Positions 21,500-31,400 of a DNA stretch of 64,000 nt are shown here, in pieces (position 1 is the first letter of the stretch; each line of letters opens with the position of its first letter). Origin of the DNA: Myotis daubentonii (lineage: Eukaryota > Chordata > Mammalia > Chiroptera > Vespertilionidae); NCBI RefSeq assembly GCF_963259705.1, contig NC_081846.1:86998641-87062640 (forward strand), in the 5' to 3' direction. Made by a program: the position numbers and the translations under genes. A model generated the notes under the pieces. That model saw nothing but the letters and a program-made list of their open reading frames with translations, searched no databases and was not told the DNA's origin.

Positions 21500-23000
21500 T
21501 CTTTTTAAATTTTAATATCTGTGGAATCTTTTTCATTGCTGATATTGGTAACTTATATTATCTCTTTTTTATCTTGGGGTTTATCAATCTAATTATCTTT
21601 TTAATAATCCAACTTTTTGTTTTGCTATCTGTTGTATATTTGCTTTATATTTAATTGATTTTGGTTCTTATTTTTATTCTTTCCTTCCGTCTTTTTTTCC
21701 TAGGGTTTAAATTAATATTTTTTTGAAACTTCTTGAGATGGAAATTTAAATAACTAGGTTTAACTACTTATCACCTATGTCTTTAAAACCATGAATTATT
21801 TCTAACCACTGCTTTGGATATTAACCTCAGATATTTTTATGTAGTATTTTTATTTTCACTCAGTTCAACATATTTTATAATTTCCTGTGTAATTTCTTCT
21901 TTGACCCATTAGTTATTTACAAATTTTCTGCTTAATGTGCAAATATTTGGGGTTTCTAATAATCTTTTGTTTATTGGTAGTTTAATTCCACTTTGGTCAG
22001 AGATCATACTCAGCATGATTTCGCCTTTTGGAATTTGTTAAGACATCCTTTATGGTCAACATACGGTCTGATATGCACTTGGAGAGAATGTGTGTTTCCA
22101 GTTGCTGGTGCAATGTCTCAGAACTGTCTATTAGGTCAAAGTGGCTAATTCTGTTGCTCATGTTTGCCATATACTTACTGACTTCTTTATCTGCTTTTTC
22201 TATCAGTTGCTGATAGAGATTTGTTAAAATCTCCAACTCTGATTACAGATTTGCCTATTTGACTCTCTTCTTCTGTCAACTTTCTGCTTTGTGTATTGGG
22301 AAGTTCACATACAAACTTACGATTGTCATGTCTTCCTATTGAAAAAACCCTTTTATTGCTATGAAACTTCACTCTTAACCCTCATTAGTACTCTGGCTTT
22401 ATCTGATATTAATAGAGCCACCCCTTTCTTTTGGTGAGTGTATGATACAACTTTTACCATCTTTTTACTTTCTACTTTTTTTCTATGTCCTATACTTAAA
22501 GTGTAACTCATCACACCACATGATTGTTCTTGGTTTATGTAGCTAAAAATTGTCTTTTAATAGGAGTGTTGAGCAGGGTTTAAATCTACCATCTTGTTTC
22601 TATTTATTTATTTGTTTATTTAAGAGGTGGGGGAGAGAAACATCGATTTGATGTTCCATTCATTTATGCATTAATTGGTTGATTCTTATATGTGCTCTGA
22701 CTGGGAATGGAGCAGCAACTATGGTGTATTGGGACAATGCTCTAACCAACTGAGCTTCTCAGCCAGGGCCCACCTTGTTTCTTTTTAAAATGCAATCTCG
22801 TCTTCTTTTTAACCTTCATTTTTCATGTGTGTGTGTTTCATTTTACCTCTTCTGTTAAATTTTTAGTTATATTTCTATTAATTTTTAGCAGGTAACTCAG
22901 AGATGCATCGACTTTTGGAGTCTACCTTAAATTGATACCATTACCATTTCACAAGTAATAGAAGAACTTAAAACAGCTCACATTCATGTGTACCCATCCT
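21500..23000 (-). repeat. L1M LINE fragment (ORF2 endonuclease part, minus strand)
   Basis: Phrases such as 'ccactttggtcagagatcat', 'ggtctgatatgcacttggag', 'gttaaaatctccaactctga' and 'gccacccctttcttttggtg' are the reverse complement of the ORF2 N-terminal region. The longest frame (21997-22236) is only 79 residues, so the copy is dead. A SINE is inserted at 22602-22769. It is in the opposite orientation to the L1M piece left of the Helitron. Confidence 0.75.
22602..22769 (-). mobile_element. Ves-like SINE with target-site duplication
   Basis: On the minus strand it starts 'gccctggctgagaagctcag', has a diverged tRNA-like head and ends in an A/T-rich tail. Near-identical 13-bp flanks, CCATCTTGTTTCT (22589-22601) and CCACCTTGTTTCT (from 22770), mark the insertion into the L1M relic. 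Confidence 0.7.
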
Positions 23001-23018
23001 ATATTTTGTACTATTTTG

Positions 23019-23120
23019 TTTTTGTTTTTGTTTTTTTTGGTGGCCCTGACCAGAATTGAACCTGGGACCTTTCAGTGTGCAGGCCGATGCTCTATCCACT
23101 GAGCCAAACCAGCTAGGGCC
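23019..23120 (-). mobile_element. tRNA-head-only SINE with A-rich tail
   Basis: The minus strand reads 'ggccctagctggtttggctc', an A box TGGCTCAGTGG and a B box GGTTCAATTCTGG. It then passes after about 80 bases straight into an A-rich tail broken by single C's, without the tRNA-unrelated body of Ves. Flanks 23002-23018 and 23121-23137 match at 14 of 17 bases and look like the duplication. Confidence 0.75.
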
Positions 23121-25303
23121 TGTTTTGTACTGGTTTGTTTTACCTCTGCACATGCTTCAATCCCACAAGCAGCAGTTTCTGCTGCTTCAGCCCATCCTCT
23201 TCCATTTGCCCTCACCCTTGCCCTCCTGGTGCTCTGCATTCGGTCCTGCAGGTCTGCGTTCCCACTCGGGGCCACTGCACTTGCAGTTCGTGTGGGGTGG
23301 GTCTGCTGGTGGTGTTCTCAGCTTTCGTTAGTGTGACAATGTCTTTGCTTTGCCTTCATTTTTAAGATTTGTAGCCTTTTCAAGTTTTTAAATAACCCCA
23401 AAGTTATGGGAAAGTGCAAAGTCCAATACAGAGAATTGTTTTCTCCTGAACCATCTGAGAGTATTTCGCCAACCTGGTGCTTTCATACCCCTGACTTCTT
23501 CAGGGTACGTTTCCTATAAAGTATTCTCTGGTATAACCACAGCACAAACTTCAAAATCAGAAAATCAAGAACGATTCACTCCCATCTTATCCAGGACCCC
23601 ATTTAAGATCTGCCAATTGTCCCAGTCATGCCTTTAGAGGGGGAATCATTCTTTAGGAATCAACTCTGGTTGTCATGAGGTAGCATGCCTTTTTGGTCTC
23701 CTTCAGTCTGGACCAGCTCCTCAACCTTTAATGACCTTGATACTTTCGGAGATTGCAGCCTAGATATTTCATAGAATGTTCCTCAGTGTGTCTTTGTCTA
23801 ATAATCTGATTTGTCAGCATTACATTGGGATTATACATTTTTCACAGGAACATCACAGAAGTGATGCTGAGTTCTTCCCATTTCATCCCATACGGCAGTG
23901 CATATCAATTTGCGCCATTACTGGTAATATTCCCTTTGCTCATTTGATTAGGTGGGGTCTGCCAGCCCTTTAAACAATATTAAGTTATTCTTTTCACCTT
24001 TAAAATTAACAAGTATTTTGTGGAGAAATACTTTGAAACTATGTAAATAGTCCTGGTCCTCATTGAACCTTATTATTTAACTATCTATCTGTCTTTATTT
24101 ATATTTGTATAGACTGTGGTTTCCTATTTTATTCAAAGAGTTATAGTCCATTGTTATTATTTATTTTGATTTTCAGATAGTACCTGATTTGATCAATGTG
24201 AGCAGTTTCTATATCCTTTAGTCTGCGCACTTCCTTGCATTTTGTTCCAAGATATTCCAGACTCATTTTATACTTTTACTGCCCCAGTCCTGGAATTGGC
24301 CATTCTCCAAGGATCCCTGACTTGTTTGTTAGAAACTAGTAGTTAGAAGCCAAAATCTAAATGTGAGATATGTTCATTGTTAATTATGTGTATTTCCTCT
24401 CTGTTCTGTGCGAACAGGCCTGGAGAATATGTGTGCCTATATGTAATAAATATACATATATATTATGTATTATAGTACATATAAATTTATTTTATATATA
24501 TTGAAATTTACTCAGGTACATTCTATTCCAAACCAACATCGCGGGTGGGTGTTTTTTTTCTAGTTTTCTTCTTTTCTAGATTTGTAACTCCCTCTCTGAC
24601 TACCCAAGCTGAACCTCCATTCCTCAATGGGGACGCGCTGCTCATCAACCTCTGGCATTCCACATCTGGTTTGCTCTCCATGAGAATGCCCTTCTTATCC
24701 TGTCTGAGCTCTTACATCCTGCTCTGGCCTACCTCCCCCCCCCCCCCCCCCGGCTTCCTTCATTCTCTGTAGCATACACATAAACACATACACACCACAA
24801 CCTGCTCTGCTCCACCTAATAGCTTTAGAACTAAATTGTTCAGGAATGGAAAAGAAGAAAATGGAAGGGAGAGAAGAACATAGCTTGCCTTCATTTTTGA
24901 AGAAAAATCGCATAGTGTGTGTAGAACTTTTCTTTCTGCAGTTAAAAAAATGTCATTCCATTGTCTTCTGGATTTCATAGTTTCTGACAAGTCAGTCATA
25001 ACTCAGTGTTGCTCCTTTGAATGTAATTTGTTTTCTTTTTCCTAGCTGCTTTTAATATTATCCCATTGTCTTTTGTTTTCACAGTTTGTCTATGATGTGC
25101 AATGATGTATAGTTTTATTTGATTTTCTTTTCCTTAGGATTCACTGAGCCTTATGATTCTGAGTTGAAGTCTTTATATGATTTTGAAAAATCTTGCCTGT
25201 TAATTTCTTCAAATATTGCTTCTTATTCTCTCTCCCTCCTTTCTTTCTGAGAATCCAACTATATACCTGTTAGACCTATGACTGTGTCCCATTATGTCTT
25301 ATA

Positions 25304-25711
25304 CTAGAGGCCTGGTGCATGAAATTCATGCACAGGAGGGCAGGGGGTCCCCCTCAGCCCAGCCTTCACCCTCTCCAATCTGGGACCCCCTCAGGGGATG
25401 TCCAACTGCTGGGGATTGGGCCTAAACCGGCAGTCAGACATCCCTCTCACAATCCAGGACCACTGGCTCCTAACTGTTAACCCGCCTGCCTGCCTGATCA
25501 CCCCTAACTGCCCCCCTGCTGGCCTGGTTGACACTAACTCCCCCCCTCCCCCACTGGCCTGGTCACCCCTTACTGCTCCTCCTACCAGCCAGCCTGGTCG
25601 CCCCCAAGTGCCCCCCGCCCCCGCCAGCGTGGTCGCCCCACACAGCCTGCTGTTCGGTCATCCATCTGGTTGTTTTGGTCGTGATGGCCTCTGGCTTTTT
25701 ATATATTAGGA
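25304..25711 (-). mobile_element. Non-autonomous Helitron (HeliBat type), 408 bp
   Basis: On the minus strand it starts TCCTAATATATAAAAAGCC (plus 25711) and ends AGGCCTCTAG (plus 25304), between A and T. It is closely related to the 8900-9365 copy, including the 'cctggtcacccctaactgcc' tandem interior. An inverted repeat pairs 25395-25412 with 25427-25444. Confidence 0.9.
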
Positions 25712-26025
25712 TTCTTATCTGTTATTTTCATTATTTTCTTTCTCTGCTTCAGTTTGAGTCTTTTTTATACCCATGTTGTACTGCTAACTAATACTGTCAT
25801 TTGCTGTGTTTAGATTGCATTAAGTTCACTCAAAGAAATCTTAATTTCAGATACTAAATTTTTCAGTTTTCAAATATCTATTTAAATTTTTAAAGATTCC
25901 AATTCTCTGGAGAAATTTTCTCTTTCCTTTTATTTTGTGCATCTTTATATATTCTTTTCACATTCTCTTTGTAATATTTATTTTTAAATTCTTGCCTGAT
26001 AATTTCAATAGTTAAATCATCTGTA

Positions 26026-26428
26026 TTGTAATGGTAGGATGAACACTTCCAACCAAAATTTAGTTCGAATGACAAGACTTATGACATCAAGCAGACACCA
26101 AGAAGATATGAAAAGATTTATTCCTCACATATAAGACTTTCTGGGGAGAGCCTGGGAGCTTCCCAAGCGGGTCTAAAAATTGCTAGAGGGAGCAGAGAAA
26201 GGGGACTGGCTTTTTAGTCATTGGAGGATGGGGCTGGGGTGAGAGTTCCCATGCATGAGCCAGGGCTTGCAAGTTGGAACTTCATGCTGAGACTAATCAT
26301 GGAGGGAACATCTAGGCTTTCTTATGAGCTGGCCCAGGTGTAAGACAGAAAGGAAGAGGGAGTGATGGGGCTTGAACGCTGTCAGCATTCAAATATCAAA
26401 AATGAAGTCAAACTCTTTATTTCAAACT
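26026..26428 (-). repeat. Unclassified LTR-like segment
   Basis: On the minus strand it contains a polyadenylation-type 'gaggaataaatcttttcat' near its 3' side. CTGTA occurs both just before it (26021-26025) and after the following MLT1 LTR (26774-26778), as if the whole block were one 5-bp-duplicating insertion. I do not recognise the family. Confidence 0.35.
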
Positions 26429-26772
26429 GTGTATAGACTGTGCTCCTTCCCCCCAAGAAAAAATTCATATGCTGAAGCCCAAACCCTCAATATCTTGGAG
26501 GTGGGGCCTTTGGGAGTTAATTAGGTTTCGATCAGGTCATGAAGATAGGCCCTGATAGTAGGATTGGTGCCTTATAAGAACCAGAGACACTATGAGGACA
26601 CAGTGCGAAGGTGGCCACCTGCAGTCCTGGAAGGAGGCTCTCTCCAGGAGCTAAGTCTCCTGGCTCTTTGATCTTGGACTTCCCAGCTTCCAGGACTGAG
26701 GGAAATAAATGTCTGCTGTGTAGCCGCCCAGTCTGTGGTGTTTTGTTATGCTGCCCTACCTGACTAGGACAC
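26429..26772 (+). mobile_element. MLT1-type LTR (ERVL-MaLR)
   Basis: 'aaattcatatgctgaagccc', 'cttggaggtggggcctttgg', 'ggttcaggtcatg'-like text, 'actatgaggacacagtgcga', 'tgatcttggacttcccagct' and 'ggtgttttgttatgctgccc' are the ordered landmarks of MLT1 LTRs. It is a solitary LTR with no internal genes. Confidence 0.85.
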
Positions 26773-27000
26773 TCTGTAATTCTGTCTCTATTGTATTTTT
26801 TCCTAATGCTTCTTGGTCAGGTTTTCCTACCTATCCACATGACTCATAATTTTTTAAATTTGAGTTTCAGACATTATATAGAAAAGAATCATAGAGCGTT
26901 CCCTATCTTCTGTTAGGCAGAGGAGCTGCAGGGCTGATCACCTCAGTTAATCAGAAACTGGGCTGTGCTGGAGCTGAACTCTGGTGTTCGCTAGTCCACC

Positions 27001-27423
27001 TCTGGCTTGAGATGTCATAAGGGTGAGACATGTTGTATGTTTCGTGACGCTTCCTCCTAGCAGCTTCTTTCTCAGGCATGGTCCTCCTGAGTTTCTGAGA
27101 CAGTGAGACTGGCAGGTCTGTGCAGGATTGGCAGGTCTGTGCCCCATTAGCCTTGAAAGTTCCTCTCTTCTGAGATTCTGAGCTTAGCTTCCTCGCCTCC
27201 CTTCACACGCAATCAAAATACCTGGCAGGTCTTGAGGAGAATGCTAACCAGATGTCTCTTAAAGGCCTTTTCCTCTAGCTGTATTTTTCCTCCCAAGGAC
27301 TGAAAACCTGTGCCTTAATAGCCCAGGCCCAGCATCCTATACTACCCTCGTGCTCAGTGTTCCACAAGAAAAGTTTGGAGCTCCATTATTCTCTAGTCAT
27401 TCAGGCGAGTCCACATGACTGTC
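27001..27423. other. Unannotated, likely 5' continuation of the HAL1/L1M relic
   Basis: Moderately AT-rich text resembling LINE 5' UTR decay. No frame or repeat core is identifiable. Confidence 0.3.
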
Positions 27424-27562
27424 AAAAGCTCTGCTGCATTTTCACAGCTGGGTTCGCCTTCTCCTGGTAGACCTCTTGGCCCCACACTCAGTCTGGATCC
27501 TGACTCAGCACATGGCCTCCTAGAAGGAAAGGACTAGGAATCCCAACTCACCTGGGGAGAGC
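27424..27562 (+). repeat. Diverged duplication, copy A
   Basis: About 135 bases starting 'aaagctctgctgcattttca' and ending 'tcccaactcacctggggag' align to 30264-30401 in the same orientation with roughly 17 differences by eye (about 87% identity). The family, if any, is unknown. Confidence 0.85.
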
Positions 27563-28157
27563 TCTGCATCTCTGGAATTTCAGTCTCATCATGCTTTCTT
27601 CCACAGATGTCCAGTGTCTTTAAAATATGATTTATGTAGCTTAACCAGGTGATTTTTTTTTTTTAGTTAAGGCATCATGAGAAAAGGTTTGCTACCACTA
27701 AATACATTCTACCCCAAAGCAATCCTCTCTGGCTGTCTGATTTTTCCTGCTACCTGGCATGGGGCTGTCCTTATGTAAGAGATGCACAAATGTGAATATA
27801 TGGTCAAGACAATGATATAAATAAGTATATGCTTTAGATCATTGAATAGCTCCAGTAGAATATCCAAATATTTTCTCTCTCAATCATGCTAAGGAATTAA
27901 TGCCTTCCTCCCATACAGGGAGACTTGAGTTTTAAGACTGTCATGACTCAGGCTTTGTTTAACTCAACAAAATGAGTTTCAATAGTGATGTTTCACCCAT
28001 CTGATATGAGTTGAAGGGGAAACAAAGGATATGTTTGGACATGAGGTATTATTGTCATCCTTCCATTCCTTCTGGCTCAGTAACTACTGCCTCCACCTAT
28101 TCTTCGGGTTGGCTCAGAATCTGAAGGAACAGTAGAATAACTGAAAAAGAGTAAATT
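27563..28157. other. Unannotated AT-balanced sequence
   Basis: No repeat core or gene. A T12 run occurs at 27652-27664. Confidence 0.35.
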
Positions 28158-28318
28158 TGGAGTCAGGTAGAGCCTGGCTCTTAAACACCTGTGCTACCTT
28201 AAGGAAGTTACTTGACCTCTTCTGATGTCTGGTTTCCTCCTCCATAAAAGTAAGACAAACAATGATTGCCCACTTCCTGGGCTGCTGTGAGAATTATGGA
28301 AGATATAAAGTATACGTC
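28158..28318 (-). repeat. MIR SINE
   Basis: 'gagtcaggtagagcctggct', 'aaggaagttacttgacctct', 'gtttcctcctccataaaagt' and 'gggctgctgtgagaattatg' give the full reverse-complement MIR core. Confidence 0.85.
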
Positions 28319-28837
28319 AGATATAAACAACACAGGAAACAATCTCATGGTACTCATTAGTCTTCACTAGTCCTCAGTTTACCCTTCTGAGAAATTAGAA
28401 TTGTGCCAGCCTTACAGAGCTGTTTTGATTCTGTAGTTAAGTGAGACCATGGAGGTAGAAGGATTTTCAAATGTAAAATGCTGTGGGAAAAAGATGTGGT
28501 GCCCATGTCAGAGGTGACCAAGCAGCTGATCTCATAGCAAAGTTCAAAGGCCATTCCGGTTAGTTTTTATTCCTATGGCTTCATCGCTGTGAGCACCATC
28601 CTCGACCCACCTCCCCACTGCGTCTTCAAACAGCAGCCTGGTTTGAAGGATTACTTGGTCAGAGGGAGCTGACCAAGTAATCCCCAGTGTGCTGGTACCT
28701 CAGTGCACCCTCAGGGCACAGCGGGCTGTCGTCACCCACCTAACCCTTAGGATACACACCCAGCCCCACCAGGTGGCACGGTGGTGCAGCACCTGGAACC
28801 ACACAACAGCTATCAAATCCGTCCTCTGCAATGGACT

Positions 28838-28960
28838 CGCCGTGTGACTTTGGGCACGTCCCTTACACTGTCTGCCATCACCTTCCTCATCATCTGTAAC
28901 ACCCACTTGGCAGGCATATTTAAGGACTGGATGGAATAACGGAAAGCCTGGTACACATGG
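28838..28960 (-). repeat. MIR SINE
   Basis: 'cgtgtgactttgggcacgtc', 'ccttcctcatcatctgtaac' and 'aaggactggatggaataac' match reverse-complement MIR. Confidence 0.75.
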
Positions 28961-29814
28961 GAGGTGTCTGTCCATGCAACTGTCACTCGGACTGGGCTCC
29001 CTCACACCCGTACCTGGTGCCTAGCTCTCTGCTGGTCAGCGGCGGCATCTTCACTTTCCTGCCCCCGACCTCTTCCCCGGCCCTGGTGTGTCCTACAGAT
29101 GGTGCCTCCCTTGCGTCCACACCTGCCAGGCCGTGCAGGGGCGGGCCAGCCCCGTGAGAGCCAGTGAGAGCGTGAGAAGGCCCAGCTGCTGATGGGTGGT
29201 GGACCCCAGGCTGGGCCCAGCCTCTCTGAACGCCCAGCCTCTCTCCTGGCCTGGCCTTGGCTTTCATGGCTGCGCAGGCAGGGCACCAGGCCAGTCACTG
29301 CCCGGCTGCTTCCCAGCGCAGAAAGCATGAATAAACTAGGCTATTCTTAGTAGGGTCTGAAAAGGAGCCCTTTCTGTCTAGTAAGAAAGACGGAGTTTTG
29401 TCAGTATCTATTCTCAACCCCAAACTGTACAGTTAAGAGGGTGTCCCCGTTCCAAGGTGGTGGGGCCTGTGCAGCCCGGGTGCTGGGTGCACAAAGGGGC
29501 GAGGAGAAAAGATAATCTGTGGTGTTGGGGCAACATGGGAGGGCGGCCCTGGCAGCTGGGAGACGCCCCCCTCCGGCCTCCCAGCCCTCCCCTTGGAGCG
29601 CCTGTGAGCCCGTCTGAAGGCGGGGCAGCCGGGGCTCAGGACTGCAATGGGCCCTCGGAGCTTCTTCCTTAGCCCTCCCCGGGGCCCCAGTAGCTTCAGG
29701 GCCCCTTGGACCATCTCTGTGTCCTCCTCACCCACCACCTCGCTTCCGGCCTCCTTTCTGCTCCTCATACACCCCGAGTACTTCCCCACAGTCAGCCTCG
29801 GCTGCTGCTTCTCC
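28961..29814. other. Unique GC-rich sequence
   Basis: No repeat until the L2 piece. A 207-residue minus frame (29433-30056) covers it but runs into the L2 and has no domain. Confidence 0.4.
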
Positions 29815-30052
29815 TTCAGGCCTCGGTTCCCTGCATCCACCTGCAGGCCGCTCTCCTCCCACCGCTCCATCAGTCCTCCTGCATGTCCTCTGTGGTGCAT
29901 GTCCCAGTATGGAGCTGTTCGCTCCTCGGGGCACTGTCTACTCCCAACTAGAGTGTCAGCTCCACCAGGGCAGGGACCATGTGGCTTGCTCGCCTGTCCT
30001 CCTGCAGAGCAGACATTTAATAAGTACATGCTGACTGGCTGAATGAGCAAAC
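29815..30052 (+). repeat. L2 LINE 3' end
   Basis: 'ctagagtgtcagctccacca', 'gggcagggaccatgtggctt' and 'agacatttaataagtacatg' followed by 'ctgactggctgaatgag' reproduce the L2 3' UTR through its terminal tgaatgaatga-like repeat. Confidence 0.82.
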
Positions 30053-30263
30053 CCAAAATATGCTATTTAGGTGCCCAAGACCCACTGGAACCCTTCTTGT
30101 TGCTAGTTAATGAGTCCAGTGATACTCTTATTCTCCACGCCCGCCCGAAGAAATGCCGTCACTGGCGGTAGAGCTATTGGGGGACCCTCTACTAAAAACC
30201 AGCATGAGTGAGGCTGTGGTCCAGACCTGTCTGCATGCCCCCTCCTCTCTCACACACACACCC

Positions 30264-30401
30264 CAAAGCTCTGCTGCATTTTCACAGCTGGTTCCTCCTT
30301 CTCCTGGCAGACCTCTTGGCCCAACGCTCAGACTGGGTACTGACTCAGCACATGATCTCATAGAAGAAAAGCACTAGTAATCCCAACTCACCTGGGGAGC
30401 T
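30264..30401 (+). repeat. Diverged duplication, copy B
   Basis: Partner of 27424-27562: same order and strand, about 2.84 kb apart. The shared blocks include 'ctctgctgcattttcacagc', 'gacctcttggccc' and 'tcccaactcacctggggag'. Confidence 0.85.
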
Positions 30402-30570
30402 CCTGCCAACATCCCAAACCCTGGGAACTTTCCAGAGGATCATGGACTAGGTGCTCAGAAATCCCTGGATACCTTATTAATATTTCATTTGTACTGAGAG
30501 GATCTACACTTGTCAAAATAATAATGAAAGTGATCATTATATATTGCATTCCTATACCAGGCATGATTCC

Positions 30571-30960
30571 TGTTTTAGTCAGCTCAAGCTGCCATAATAA
30601 CATTCCATAAATTGTATGGCTTAAATAAGAGACGTTTCTTTCTCACTGTTCTAGAGTCTGGGAAGTCCAAGACCAAGGTGCTGGCAGACTCAGTTCCTGG
30701 TGAGGCCTGCTCCTGGCTTGCAGATGGCCACCTTCTGGCGGTGTCCTCACCTTGACGGAGACCGAGTGAGGTCTGGTGTTTCCTCCTCTTCTTCTAAGGG
30801 CACTGATGTCATCATGGGGTCCCCACCCTCATGACCTCATATAAACTTAATTACCTCCCAAAGATCCTACGTCCTAATACCACCAACTGGAGGTTAGGGG
30901 TTCAGCATACAAACTTGGGAGTAGGGTTGGGGAAGGTACTCATACACGCAGTCCGCAACA
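30571..30960 (-). mobile_element. MLT1-type LTR (ERVL-MaLR), minus strand
   Basis: 'tgttttagtcagctcaagct', 'gccataataacattccataa', 'gtctgggaagtccaagacca', 'ccaccctcatgacctcatat' and 'cctaataccaccaactggag' are the reverse-complement landmarks of MLT1. It runs from TG to CA. Confidence 0.85.
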
Positions 30961-30984
30961 TCCCCTATGTCTATGAAAATGCAC

Positions 30985-31065
30985 AAGGTACGGATTAACT
31001 CATTTAACAGGACTCCAGGGTTCAGGGGGTGATGTGACTTACTCAAGGTCACACAGTAAAACCAA
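30985..31065 (+). repeat. MIR fragment
   Basis: 'ggattaactcatttaacagg' and 'tgacttactcaaggtcacac' match the MIR core; the middle is diverged. Confidence 0.6.
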
Positions 31066-31261
31066 AGGCCAGTGGCCTCCTCCTGTAGTAAGCTGTCCTC
31101 TCAAACTCGCTAACTCACCTCTGTCACACCGAGATCGCGCAAGCCCTGGGGCCTGGCTGGTCTGGCAGTTCATCATGGAATTTGTTGCTGAAAACAATCT
31201 CAGAAAAGCGATATCCTGAGTTGGATGCTACCTTTCGCCCTAAGCATCACATTTTGGATTT

Positions 31262-31400
31262 GCTTATTCCCACAAGGATTTGTAGAGTGTCTAGTGGGCC
31301 AAGGAATACAGCAACGAGCAAGCCAGCATGGTCCCTGCCCTGGCAGATCTGACCCTCTAGCTGGGGAGTAGGCAGTGAACAGATGCATTAATAATTACAT
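31262..31400 (-). repeat. L2 LINE 3' end, minus strand
   Basis: 'aaggaatacagcaacgagca', 'tggtccctgccctggcagat' and 'ctagctggggagtaggcagt' are the reverse complement of the L2 3' UTR (ggatacagcagtgaacaagaca...gtccctgccctcatggagct). Confidence 0.72.

Larger units (their letters stand above)
23380..27000 (-). repeat. Ancient HAL1/L1M LINE, minus strand, interrupted
   Basis: 23380-24500 matches an L1M/HAL1-type 3' UTR ('cctagatatttcatagaatg', 'cacagaagtgatgctgagtt', 'ggtggggtctgccagccctt', 'ggagaaatactttgaaacta'). 24930-26900 matches ORF1-region text ('ttccattgtcttctggattt', 'ttcttcaaatattgcttctt', 'tgtgtcccattatgtctt', 'ttcttgcctgataatttcaa'). ORF1 next to the 3' UTR with no ORF2 is the HAL1 arrangement. 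A Helitron (25304-25711) and LTR material (26026-26773) are inserted. Confidence 0.65.

Noticed and set aside
20400..23000. A twin-primed (5'-inverted) L1 formed by the plus and minus L1M parts around the Helitron
   Set aside because: The order is plus-strand 3' part then minus-strand 5' part, which does not fit a 5' inversion in either orientation; two separate fragments are simpler.
14131..29245. The 21-mer ctctgaacgcccagcctctc+t shared by 14135-14155 and 29224-29244
   Set aside because: Homology does not extend beyond the word, so it is most likely coincidence in similar composition.
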